Shown: positions 9,834 to 17,142 of the stretch, in pieces
Position numbering within the stretch: position 1 is the stretch's first letter
How the letters are laid out: each line of letters begins with the position of its first letter
NCBI RefSeq assembly: GCF_034009455.1
Contig: NZ_CP125380.1
Location: 5,982,501 to 6,046,500, forward strand
Direction: 5' to 3'
Length of the DNA: 64,000 nt
DNA from: Pseudomonas sp. P5_109
GTDB taxonomy: Bacteria; Pseudomonadota; Gammaproteobacteria; Pseudomonadales; Pseudomonadaceae
Program-made: the position numbers and the translations under genes
The notes under the pieces: generated by a model
Database searches by the model: none
Told to the model about the DNA's origin: nothing
The model's input: the letters and a program-made list of their open reading frames with translations, nothing else

Positions 9834-11390
9834 GTGAGCCAGTCCCTGATCGCTGCCCTGCAAAACCCTGCCCTCTACCCGCATCCTGTAGAGGGATTCC
9901 AGGTCATCGAGACCCATATTTCCTGGGTACTGCTCACCGGCCCCTATGCCTATAAAGTGAAGAAGCCGGTCAATTTCGGTTTTCTCGACTTCACCAGCCT
10001 TGAGGCGCGCGAACACTTTTGCGCTGAAGAGCTGCGCCTGAACCAGCGCCTGACCGACGACTTGTACATCGAAGTACTGCCCGTCACCGGCAGCGCCGAG
10101 GCTCCGCAACTGGGCGGCGAAGGCCCCGCCATCGAATACGTACTGAAGATGCGCCAGTTCCCGCAAACCGGTCTGCTCAGCACCCTTCAAGCCAATGGCG
10201 AACTGACCACCGCACACATCGACGAGATGGCCGAGCAAATCGCCCGCTTCCACCTCAGCGCACCGAAAGTGCCGGCCGGGCACGAAGCCGGCACACCGGA
10301 CAGCGTCATGGCACCGGTGCGGCAGAACTTCGAACAGATCCGTCCGTTCCTCAGCGACAAAGCCGACCTGCTGCAACTCGACGCCCTGCAAGCCTGGGCC
10401 GAAAGCAGTTTCGAACGCCTCAAGCCGCTGCTCGCCCAGCGCAAGGCCGAAGGCTTCACTCGTGAATGCCACGGTGACATCCACCTGGGTAACGCCACAG
10501 TGATCGACGGCAAGGTCGTGATCTTCGACTGCATCGAATTCAATGAACCGTTTCGCTTCACCGACGTTTATGCCGACACCGGCTTCCTGGCGATGGACCT
10601 GGAAGATCGCGGCCTGAAGTGCCTCGCCCGTCGTTTCATCAGCCAGTACCTGGAGCTGACCGGTGACTATCGCGGCCTCGAACTGCTGAACTTCTATAAA
10701 GCCTACCGCGCACTGGTTCGCGCCAAGGTTGCCCTGTTCAGCATGCCGGCCGACGCCACTGCAGTGCAGCGCGCCACGACCCTGCGTCAGTACCGCAACT
10801 ACGCCAACCTGGCGGAAAGCTACAGCACTATTCCTTCGCGCTTCATGGCCATTACCCACGGTGTTTCCGCCGTCGGCAAGAGCCATGTCGCCATGCGCCT
10901 GGTCGAAGCCCTGGGAGCGATTCGCCTGCGCTCCGATGTCGAGCGCAAGCGTCTGTTCGGCGAACAAACCGTCGAAAATGACGTAAAGGCCGGAATCTAT
11001 AGTGCCGACGCCAGCGCGGCGACCTATGCCCGCCTGCACGAAATCGCCGACGTCATCCTGCGTGCGGGCTTTCCGGTAGTGGTCGACGCCACTTACCTCA
11101 AGCATGATCAGCGTGACAGTGCCGCGAAGGTGGCCGAGGCCACAGGTGCACCCTTCCTGATCCTCGATTGCAATGCGCCACAAGCCGTCATCGAAAGCTG
11201 GCTGGCCACGCGCCAGGCAGACAAAAAGGACCCATCCGACGCCACCCTGGCTGTTATCGCAGCCCAACAAGCCAGCCGCGAAGCGCTGACACCCACGGAA
11301 ATCCTCTGCAGCAAGCGCGTCCAGACCAATGAAAGCGGAACGCTCGATACAGTTGTGGAGCAAATTCGCCAGCGCCTGCCAGGCCTGTAA
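9834..11390 (+). CDS. Two-domain protein: aminoglycoside-phosphotransferase-like kinase plus P-loop kinase
   Basis: The 518-residue protein joins an APH/ChoK-like kinase domain (about 1-320) to a P-loop domain (about 335-518). The first domain has the catalytic loop ECHGDIHLGNATV and metal-binding IFDCIEFNEPFRFTDVYAD. The second is of AAA_33/zeta-like type, with Walker A HGVSAVGKSHVA and VVVDATYLKHDQRD. The pairing is widespread in Pseudomonas and annotated only as a hypothetical or AAA family protein; the substrate is unknown. The start is GTG 9834, with AAGGA 6 bases upstream; earlier ATG codons lack a site. It is divergent from mrcB, and resistance activity should not be assumed. Confidence 0.85.
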   Translation: MSQSLIAALQNPALYPHPVEGFQVIETHISWVLLTGPYAYKVKKPVNFGFLDFTSLEAREHFCAEELRLNQRLTDDLYIEVLPVTGSAEAPQLGGEGPAIEYVLKMRQFPQTGLLSTLQANGELTTAHIDEMAEQIARFHLSAPKVPAGHEAGTPDSVMAPVRQNFEQIRPFLSDKADLLQLDALQAWAESSFERLKPLLAQRKAEGFTRECHGDIHLGNATVIDGKVVIFDCIEFNEPFRFTDVYADTGFLAMDLEDRGLKCLARRFISQYLELTGDYRGLELLNFYKAYRALVRAKVALFSMPADATAVQRATTLRQYRNYANLAESYSTIPSRFMAITHGVSAVGKSHVAMRLVEALGAIRLRSDVERKRLFGEQTVENDVKAGIYSADASAATYARLHEIADVILRAGFPVVVDATYLKHDQRDSAAKVAEATGAPFLILDCNAPQAVIESWLATRQADKKDPSDATLAVIAAQQASREALTPTEILCSKRVQTNESGTLDTVVEQIRQRLPGL

Positions 11391-11480
11391 AAAACTATTT
11401 CAGTCGTGAAGCCGCACTGGCTTCACGTCCGTCAAATAGTGGCACTATACTGGCGTCATAAAACCATCAGGTGATGCGAC

Positions 11481-11825
11481 ATGAGCCAGCCGAAACTTCT
11501 CGACACTCCGCTTTATGCCCTGCTGCACAAAGACGACATCAGAGGCTTCAACAGTGAACGCCCCAAGGATGCCCCCATCGATATGGTGGGTGGAGACTTC
11601 CGGGGGCTGGACCTGCGCGAGCTGAATGCCGACGGTGTGGATTTCAGCGACGCCTACTTCCGCTCCGCCGACCTGCGCGGCATCGATTTTCGCAAGGCGA
11701 ACCTTGAAGGCGCGAGCCTGGCCCACGCGCAAATCTCCGGTACGTACTTTCCGGTGGAACTCAGTGCCGACGAAATCCTGATGTCGATGAACTTCGGCAC
11801 GCGATTGCGTTATCGCACCCGCTGA
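11481..11825 (+). CDS. Pentapeptide repeat-containing protein
   Basis: This 114-residue protein has about eight consecutive A(D/N)LXX-type units from residue 38 to 87 (GDFRGLDLRELNADGVDF, then SADLRGIDFRKANLEGASL), which fold as a short right-handed quadrilateral beta-helix. The C-terminal end (SADEILMSMNFGTRLRYRTR) is conserved-looking and basic. AGGTGA lies 5 bases before the ATG. It is not long enough to resemble Qnr or MfpA. Its function is unknown. Confidence 0.85.
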   Translation: MSQPKLLDTPLYALLHKDDIRGFNSERPKDAPIDMVGGDFRGLDLRELNADGVDFSDAYFRSADLRGIDFRKANLEGASLAHAQISGTYFPVELSADEILMSMNFGTRLRYRTR

Positions 11826-12064
11826 TCATCATCGATGACTGACACGTCCAGCGCCCCTTGCGCTGGACTACAGGGATGTTCACCCATAATTCCTTGCTCT
11901 TCCCCGCCTCCTCCCGCGTTCGCAGACTTTTCACACGCTGCCAATACTCGTTTCTTAGAAGCATTTGCGTCGTAATCGAGCAAACAAACACGCTTTTCCT
12001 ACTGATGGCTACACTCCTCAGAAGATTGCCCGCGCTCTCCATTCGGCCATCGCAAGGAGGCTTG

Positions 12065-12337
12065 ATGAATGATGAACTGCAACACCTGAAGAATCTTGGC
12101 AAGACGTCAGCGCAATGGCTGCATGCCGTGGGCATCCATAGCGCTTCGGACTTGCGTCGCCTCGGGGCGGTGGATGCTTATCGGGCCGTGCGCACGCGCG
12201 GTTTCCGGGCGTCCAAGGTGTTGTTGTACGCAATTGAAGGTGCCCTGATGGATGTTCACTGGAATGACATTCCCGCAGAGCGCAAGGAAGCGCTAAACAA
12301 ACAACTGGAAGCCATCTCTTCACGCCACAAAAACTGA
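12065..12337 (+). CDS. TfoX/Sxy C-terminal-domain family protein
   Basis: The 90-residue protein consists only of the TfoX C-terminal helix-hairpin-helix-like domain (LKNLGKTSAQWLHAVGIHS, then DLRRLGAVDAYRAVR, then ALNKQLEAI). In Haemophilus and Vibrio, TfoX activates competence genes, but stand-alone C-domain proteins like this are uncharacterised in Pseudomonas. A very strong AAGGAGG at 12054-12060 fixes the ATG at 12065. A longer in-frame reading from 11858 is not needed and is not conserved-looking. Confidence 0.85.
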   Translation: MNDELQHLKNLGKTSAQWLHAVGIHSASDLRRLGAVDAYRAVRTRGFRASKVLLYAIEGALMDVHWNDIPAERKEALNKQLEAISSRHKN

Positions 12338-12436
12338 TCCGACAAATAACGCTGAAGCTTTTCAACCTGTAACCCAATGAATACAGGGCCTGCAGGCGAA
12401 AAATCGACATATCGCAAAGAAACCGGAAAACAGCGG

Positions 12437-12468
12437 TTGACTTGGTAATGAGAATCGCTATGATTATC
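12437..12468 (+). promoter_or_regulatory. Fur-controlled promoter of the PrrF small RNA
   Basis: A -35 TTGACT (12437-12442) and -10 TATGAT (12459-12464) are separated by 16 bases. A Fur-box-like sequence, AATGAGAAT-CGC-TATGATTATC, spans 12447-12468 and covers the -10. Iron-loaded Fur bound here would block transcription starting near 12470, as known for prrF in P. aeruginosa. Confidence 0.8.
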
Positions 12469-12469
12469 A

Positions 12470-12585
12470 CAACTGGTCGCGAGACTGGTCAGATCTTCTG
12501 AAAAGCCCTTGGTTCGGACTCTCAGATTATCTCCTCATCAGGCTAATCACGGTTATTTGACCCGGCTCTTGCCGGGTCTTTTTTT
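12470..12585 (+). ncRNA. prrF: PrrF iron-responsive small RNA
   Basis: An untranslated stretch of about 116 bases begins AACTGGTCGCGAG, a hallmark 5' end of PrrF RNAs. It contains the conserved core CAGATTATCTCCTCATCAGG followed by CTAATCACGG, the segment that pairs with mRNAs of non-essential iron proteins. It ends in a Rho-independent terminator. PrrF is made under iron starvation and, with Hfq, represses iron-using proteins such as superoxide dismutase and TCA enzymes. Only one copy is seen here; P. aeruginosa has two in tandem. Confidence 0.88.
12560..12585 (+). terminator. Terminator of PrrF RNA
   Basis: ACCCGGC-TCTT-GCCGGGT forms a 7-bp GC-rich hairpin followed by CTTTTTTT. Confidence 0.92.
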
Positions 12586-12805
12586 GCCTGTGGAAAGTAC
12601 TGGCGGGATGCTCCATGCCGATCACGCTGACACGCTGGCCAGGCGCATAAACAGCTTCCCTTGAAGGTTTCCCGGGCATCGAATGATCAGGCCAAGTATC
12701 CTCGACGACAGGCACTTGTCCCCGGCGGGCAAGACGGCCAATTGAAAGTATTTAACCGTCAAGCTTGGACATATCCGGTCACGAGCGGCGGGACCGAGGA
12801 TAGAC

Positions 12806-13123
12806 ATGAAGTTGCTTTGCAAAGGTGCCGAGCTGGTCAATGACAGCAGCCGCGGTTTCGACATTGATGGCCAAAAGCTTTTTGCGGTGCGCCGCAGCGG
12901 CCAGGTATATGTCTACATCAATCGCTGCCCGCACCGGGGCGTCGCCCTGGAGTGGCATCCCGACCAATTTCTCGACCCCAGTAACAGCCTGATCCAGTGC
13001 GCCACCCATGGCGCACTGTTCCTGATCGAAGACGGCGAATGCGTCGCCGGCCCTTGCGCGGGGCAATCCTTGAGCAGCGTGGCTTGCCGCGAGGATGAAC
13101 AAGGGATCTGGATCAGCCTTTAG
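12806..13123 (+). CDS. Rieske (2Fe-2S) ferredoxin-like protein
   Basis: This 105-residue soluble protein has the two Rieske iron-sulfur ligand motifs, CPHRGV near residue 41 and CATHGALF near residue 65, within the expected spacing. It resembles the small stand-alone Rieske ferredoxins related to NirD and to oxygenase ferredoxin components; no partner oxygenase is nearby. An electron-transfer role is likely but the partner is unknown. It lies close downstream of the PrrF RNA, though the terminator between them argues for separate transcription. Its 3' end overlaps the 3' end of sfsA by 4 bases. Confidence 0.9.
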   Translation: MKLLCKGAELVNDSSRGFDIDGQKLFAVRRSGQVYVYINRCPHRGVALEWHPDQFLDPSNSLIQCATHGALFLIEDGECVAGPCAGQSLSSVACREDEQGIWISL

Positions 13124-13833
13124 ACACCCGGCAACACATCCAGGCGCCGATCGACCGACATCTCTTCGTGGCTCAACCGCACACCGTAAGCCAATACCTC
13201 GACCCCACAGGCGATAGCCTCACGCAAGGCCTGTGCATAAACCGCATCGATTTCCTGCGCCGGGCGCACGGCCTCGATGTCGGTCAAACACACACAGTAC
13301 AACTGCACCGCGCGAATACCGTCCCTGGCCAAGTGGGCCAGTTCCCGCAGATGCTTGGCGCCACGCTGGGTGACCGCATCGGGAAACGCCGCCACCGCCG
13401 TACCGTCAAAGCCCAGGGTCACGCTTTTGACTTCGACGTAGGCCGGCCCATCGGGATAATCAAGGCGGAAATCGATGCGGCTGTTTTCCTGGCCATAAGC
13501 CACTTCGCGCTTGAGCCCGGTAAAACCGTTAAGTTCGGTGATGACGCCCGCTCGCAGCGCCTCTTCGACCAATCCATTGGCCCGGGCGGTGTTCACGCAA
13601 AACAGCCGCCCTTGCGGGGTTTCACCGATCTCCCAGGTGCCAGGCAACTTGCGTTTAGGGTCGTTGGAGCGACTGAACCAGACCTGCCCGCCTTCGACCT
13701 GGCAATTGAGCATCGAGCCGGTGTTCGGGCAGTGAATCGTCAGCAACTCGCCGCCAACGGTTTCGATATCGGCGAGAAAGCGCTTGTAACGTCGAATCAG
13801 GCGCCCTTCTTCGAGGGGAGGATGGAATCGCAT
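13120..13833 (-). CDS. sfsA: SfsA, DNA/RNA nuclease (sugar fermentation stimulation protein A)
   Basis: The 237-residue protein shows the SfsA pattern: an N-terminal OB-like part ([22 protein letters not shown]), then a PD-(D/E)XK-type nuclease fold ([25 protein letters not shown]). E. coli SfsA was linked to maltose gene expression, and the family is now regarded as nucleases. Its ATG shares a base with the TGA of the aminotransferase gene (TGATG), so the two are coupled. Confidence 0.95.
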   Translation of the reverse strand: MRFHPPLEEGRLIRRYKRFLADIETVGGELLTIHCPNTGSMLNCQVEGGQVWFSRSNDPKRKLPGTWEIGETPQGRLFCVNTARANGLVEEALRAGVITELNGFTGLKREVAYGQENSRIDFRLDYPDGPAYVEVKSVTLGFDGTAVAAFPDAVTQRGAKHLRELAHLARDGIRAVQLYCVCLTDIEAVRPAQEIDAVYAQALREAIACGVEVLAYGVRLSHEEMSVDRRLDVLPGV

Positions 13834-15005
13834 CAGCCTTGCCAGCTCCGCAACCCACGGGCAATGCGCTCGACTGCCTCCTGCAAACGCTCGAGATTTT
13901 GCGTATAGGCGAACCGCACATGATGCCCGGCCTGATAACGCCCGAAATCCAGCCCTGGGGTGAATGCCACATGTTCGGTTTCGAGAAAATGCTTACAGAA
14001 CGCGAAGGCATCGCCGCCGAACTTGCTGATATCGGCATACAAGTAGAAAGCCCCTTCCGGCTCCACGGCAATGCCGAAGCCCAACTCACGCAAGGCCGGC
14101 AGCAGATAGTCCCGACGCCGGCCAAATTCGGCGCGACGCTCTTCGAGAATGCTGATGGTCGCCGGCTCGAAACAGGCCAGTGCCGCGTACTGCGCCATGC
14201 TTGGAGCACTGATGTAGAGATTCTGCGCGAGTTTTTCCAGCTCACCGACGGCAGCGTCAGGGGCCACCAGCCATCCGAGCCGCCACCCGGTCATCCCGAA
14301 ATACTTCGAAAAACTGTTCAGGACGAATGCACTGTCGTCGACTTCCAGCACGCTGGCCGCATCAGCGCCGTAAGTCAGGCCGTGGTAAATCTCGTCGACC
14401 ACCAGATGACCGTGGCGCTCCTTGATCGCGACAGACAGCTTCGCCAGCTCGTCGCGAGTCAGGATCGTGCCGGTCGGATTGGCTGGCGACGCCACCAATG
14501 CACCGACGCTGTCGTGATCCCAATGACGCTCGATCAGGCCTGGCGTCAATTGATACCGCACATCCGGACCGACCGGCACCAATTGCGCCGCACCCTCGAC
14601 CAACCGCAGGAAATGCCGGTTGCACGGATAGCCCGGGTCCGCCAGCAGCCAGTGTTTACCGGGGTCGACCAGCAAAGCGCTGGCCAGCAGCAACGCGCCG
14701 GACCCGCCGGGCGTGATGAGAATGCGTCGAGGGTCGATGTTCAAACCATAACGCTGCTGATAAAAGCCCGAAATAGCCTCGCGCAGCTCCGGAATGCCGC
14801 GCGCGGCGGTGTAACGGGTCTTCCCCGCTGTCAGTGCAGCCTGGCCGGCCTGGATGATAGGTTCGGCGGTGGTGAAGTCCGGCTCGCCGATTTCCAGGTG
14901 GATCACATCGTGCCCGGCGGCCTGCAATTCATTGGCCCGCGCCAACAGCGCCATGACATGGAAAGGTTCGATTGCACGACTGCGGGCACTGTAGGGCTGA
15001 GCCAT
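13833..15005 (-). CDS. Pyridoxal phosphate-dependent aminotransferase, class I/II
   Basis: The 390-residue fold-type I aminotransferase has [11 protein letters not shown] near the N-terminus, [10 protein letters not shown] (substrate and PLP-phosphate region), [10 protein letters not shown] (PLP Asp) and the Schiff-base Lys in [26 protein letters not shown] ends the family signature; the usual C-terminal substrate-carboxylate Arg appears in HHVRFAYT. The exact substrate (aspartate, alanine or aromatic) cannot be told. The start at 15005 has GAAGGAAGG just upstream. It forms an operon with sfsA and is divergent from dksA. Confidence 0.9.
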   Translation of the reverse strand: MAQPYSARSRAIEPFHVMALLARANELQAAGHDVIHLEIGEPDFTTAEPIIQAGQAALTAGKTRYTAARGIPELREAISGFYQQRYGLNIDPRRILITPGGSGALLLASALLVDPGKHWLLADPGYPCNRHFLRLVEGAAQLVPVGPDVRYQLTPGLIERHWDHDSVGALVASPANPTGTILTRDELAKLSVAIKERHGHLVVDEIYHGLTYGADAASVLEVDDSAFVLNSFSKYFGMTGWRLGWLVAPDAAVGELEKLAQNLYISAPSMAQYAALACFEPATISILEERRAEFGRRRDYLLPALRELGFGIAVEPEGAFYLYADISKFGGDAFAFCKHFLETEHVAFTPGLDFGRYQAGHHVRFAYTQNLERLQEAVERIARGLRSWQG

Positions 15006-15338
15006 TGGCCTTCCTTCAACGGAAAAAGAACCGATTCTACCCAAGCGCAGGAACGAGCGAGAACCTAAAGCGGTCAGAGGCCTTGTAACCCCGAACACAA
15101 ACGACTCAAGCGCGCGCGCAAGGTTTGACTAAAATCAATAATTGAGCAGGACTCCAGAGCCGCCAGACAACGGTTTGCCATCATTTGCAAGCATCATGCG
15201 CCGTGAGCTCGACATCCGGGAGTAGCGCGGCCCGAGTTGATCTGGTAAGTTCGCCCGCTTGCAGCCGCAGGGCCGGCAGGTGTCGGTGATGGAGCAATCC
15301 TGCGCAGATGGATTACAAGAGTAGAGGCGGTCTATTTC

Positions 15339-15779
15339 ATGTCCACCCAAGCAAAGCAGCAAAACCAGACGATCAGCGGCTTCGAGCCCTATGTTCAGAA
15401 AGTCGGTGAAGAGTACATGGGCGAGCCCATGCGCAAGCACTTCACCAAGGTCCTGAATCAGTGGAAAAAAGAGCTGATGGAAGGGGTCGACAAGACCGTG
15501 GACCACATGAAGGACGAAGCGGCCAACTTTCCTGACCCGGCAGACCGTGCCAGCCAGGAAGAGGAATTCGCCCTCGAACTGCGTGCCCGCGATCGTGAAC
15601 GCAAGTTGATCAAGAAGATCGACAAGACACTTCAGTTGATCGAAGACGAAGAATACGGCTGGTGTGAATCCTGCGGCATCGAGATCGGCGTCAAACGCCT
15701 CGAAGCGCGTCCTACCGCTGACCTGTGCATCGACTGCAAGACCCTGGCGGAAATCAAGGAAAAGCAAGTCGGCAAATAA
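15339..15779 (+). CDS. dksA: RNA polymerase-binding transcription factor DksA
   Basis: The 146-residue protein has the long coiled-coil N-terminal region with the tip motif DPADRA (residues 66-71) and a four-cysteine zinc finger (C109, C112, C130, C133). DksA inserts into the RNA polymerase secondary channel and, with ppGpp, represses rRNA and tRNA promoters and activates amino acid genes. It lies 333 bases from the divergent aminotransferase gene, enough for its own regulated promoter. A strong terminator follows. Confidence 0.97.
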   Translation: MSTQAKQQNQTISGFEPYVQKVGEEYMGEPMRKHFTKVLNQWKKELMEGVDKTVDHMKDEAANFPDPADRASQEEEFALELRARDRERKLIKKIDKTLQLIEDEEYGWCESCGIEIGVKRLEARPTADLCIDCKTLAEIKEKQVGK

Positions 15780-15796
15780 TTGCGACTTGAATGAAG

Positions 15797-15824
15797 AACG
15801 GAGCGTGCGAACGCTCCGTTTTTG
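15797..15824 (+). terminator. Terminator of dksA
   Basis: ACGGAGCG and CGCTCCGT form an 8-bp stem with a short loop, followed by TTTTTG, 18 bases after the dksA stop. Confidence 0.9.
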
Positions 15825-15850
15825 TTTCTGATATTCGCCCCGGCGGCAAA

Positions 15851-15958
15851 CCTGTGGGAGCGGACTTGCTCCGGGCGGCGTTCCGACGAAGGGGCCATGT
15901 GGTTCAACATTAGCGTTAGCTGACACACCGCCTTCGCGAGCAAGCCCGCTCCCACAGG
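15851..15958. repeat. REPIN (REP doublet), slightly decayed left arm
   Basis: Two inverted REP units (CCTGTGGGAGCGGACTTGCT at the left, the complement of GGGAGCGGGCTTGCTCGC at the right) flank about 60 bases. The left arm has lost the CGCGA part of its hairpin. It sits between dksA and gluQ and reaches within 38 bases of the gluQ start. Confidence 0.88.
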
Positions 15959-15995
15959 AGGGGTGCGCAAGCCCGGAACAAGTGACATTGCATTC

Positions 15996-16889
15996 ATGAC
16001 CGCCACCTCCCCCACCTACATCGGACGCTTCGCCCCCACGCCCAGCGGCCATCTGCACTTCGGCTCGCTGGTCGCCGCACTGGCCTCCTACCTCGACGCA
16101 CGCTCGGTCGGCGGACGCTGGCTGATGCGCATGGAAGACCTTGATCCGCCCCGCGAGGAACCTGGCGCCCAGGCCGCCATTCTCAAGGCTCTGGAAAGCT
16201 ATGGCTTCGAGTGGGATGGCGACCTGGTGCGCCAAAGCGAGCGGCACGATGCCTACGCCGAGGTGCTCAATCGCCTGTTCAGTCACGGCCTGGCCTACGC
16301 CTGCACCTGCTCGCGCAAACAGCTGGAGCCATATCACGGGATTTATCCGGGGCTGTGCCGCAATGCCGGCCATGGCACCGATGATGCTGCCATCCGCGTG
16401 CGCGTACCGGAACTGGAATACCACTTCATCGATCGGGTGCAGGGCGAATACCGCCAGCACCTGGGCCGGGAAGTTGGCGATTTTGTGATTCGCCGCCGGG
16501 ACGGGCTCTACGCCTATCAATTGGCTGTGGTCCTGGACGATGCCTGGCAGGGCATCACCGATATCGTTCGCGGTGCCGACCTGCTGGATTCCACGCCCCG
16601 CCAGCTCTACCTGCAGGAATTGCTCGGCCTGCCGCAGCCACGTTATCTGCATATCCCGCTGATCACTCAGCCAGATGGCAATAAACTCGGTAAATCCTAC
16701 CGTTCGCCGCCATTGACCGAGGATCAGGCAACGCCGCTATTGCTGCGGGCGCTGCGGGCGCTGGGGCAGAACCCTGGAACCGAACTGACTTACGCAACGC
16801 CACGGGAAGTGCTCAATTGGGGCATTGCCCACTGGGATGCCTCGCTGATCCCGCGCACACTGAGCCTGCCCGAGGCACAGCTATTGTGA
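15996..16889 (+). CDS. gluQRS: Glutamyl-Q tRNA(Asp) synthetase
   Basis: The 297-residue paralogue of the glutamyl-tRNA synthetase catalytic domain lacks the anticodon-binding part. It has the HIGH-type motif RFAPTPSGHLHFGS, a zinc-site region CTCSRKQLEPYHGIYPGLC and the KMSKS-type GNKLGKSYRS. It attaches glutamate to queuosine in tRNA(Asp). The position directly after dksA is typical of gammaproteobacteria. The ATG at 15996 gives the family length; GTG 15963 inside the repeat region is less likely. Confidence 0.95.
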   Translation: MTATSPTYIGRFAPTPSGHLHFGSLVAALASYLDARSVGGRWLMRMEDLDPPREEPGAQAAILKALESYGFEWDGDLVRQSERHDAYAEVLNRLFSHGLAYACTCSRKQLEPYHGIYPGLCRNAGHGTDDAAIRVRVPELEYHFIDRVQGEYRQHLGREVGDFVIRRRDGLYAYQLAVVLDDAWQGITDIVRGADLLDSTPRQLYLQELLGLPQPRYLHIPLITQPDGNKLGKSYRSPPLTEDQATPLLLRALRALGQNPGTELTYATPREVLNWGIAHWDASLIPRTLSLPEAQLL

Positions 16890-16965
16890 TCGCACTTGCA
16901 GTGGCGCACCCATCCGTTACCATCGCCGCACGTTTTCGGGCACGCGCATAAAAAGAGAGGCCGGG

Positions 16966-17142
16966 ATGTACATTTATCGCTTGGTCCTGCTTTTGGTAGT
17001 GGGGATTTACCTGTTTTCCCCAGCCATCATGGATTGGTGGATCGACGCCACTGGCGCCTGGTATCGCCCTTATCTGCTCTGGCTGATTCTGATCGTCGTG
17101 ACCTTCATCCTGCAGAGCCAAAAAGATGCCGATGAGCTTTAG
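16966..17142 (+). CDS. Small membrane protein upstream of and overlapping cbrA (CbrX-type)
   Basis: This 58-residue reading frame begins MYIYRLVLLLVVGIYLF and ends QSQKDADEL. It has two hydrophobic segments (about 4-22 and 38-52) around a DWWIDATGAWYRPY loop. The GAGAGGCCGGG before the ATG includes a plausible ribosome binding site. Its 3' end overlaps the start of cbrA by 17 bases, implying translational coupling. A small gene called cbrX at this place has been described in P. putida as affecting cbrA translation; identity here is by position and type. Its function as a protein is unknown. Confidence 0.82.
   Translation: MYIYRLVLLLVVGIYLFSPAIMDWWIDATGAWYRPYLLWLILIVVTFILQSQKDADEL

Noticed and set aside
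9834..11390. Possible antibiotic-resistance phosphotransferase
   Set aside because: The APH-like fold is shared by many metabolic kinases, and the fusion with a P-loop kinase and core-genome context argue against a resistance gene.
11405..11427. Hairpin CGTGAAGCC...GGCTTCACG after the two-domain kinase gene
   Set aside because: There is no T run after it, so I did not call a terminator.
11846..11868. Hairpin GTCCAGCGC...GCGCTGGAC after the pentapeptide gene
   Set aside because: A good stem but followed by TACAGGG; function not supportable.
15135..16652. A 505-codon minus-strand open frame across dksA and gluQ
   Set aside because: It is antisense to two well-supported genes and follows from their high-GC codon pattern; no domain is recognisable.
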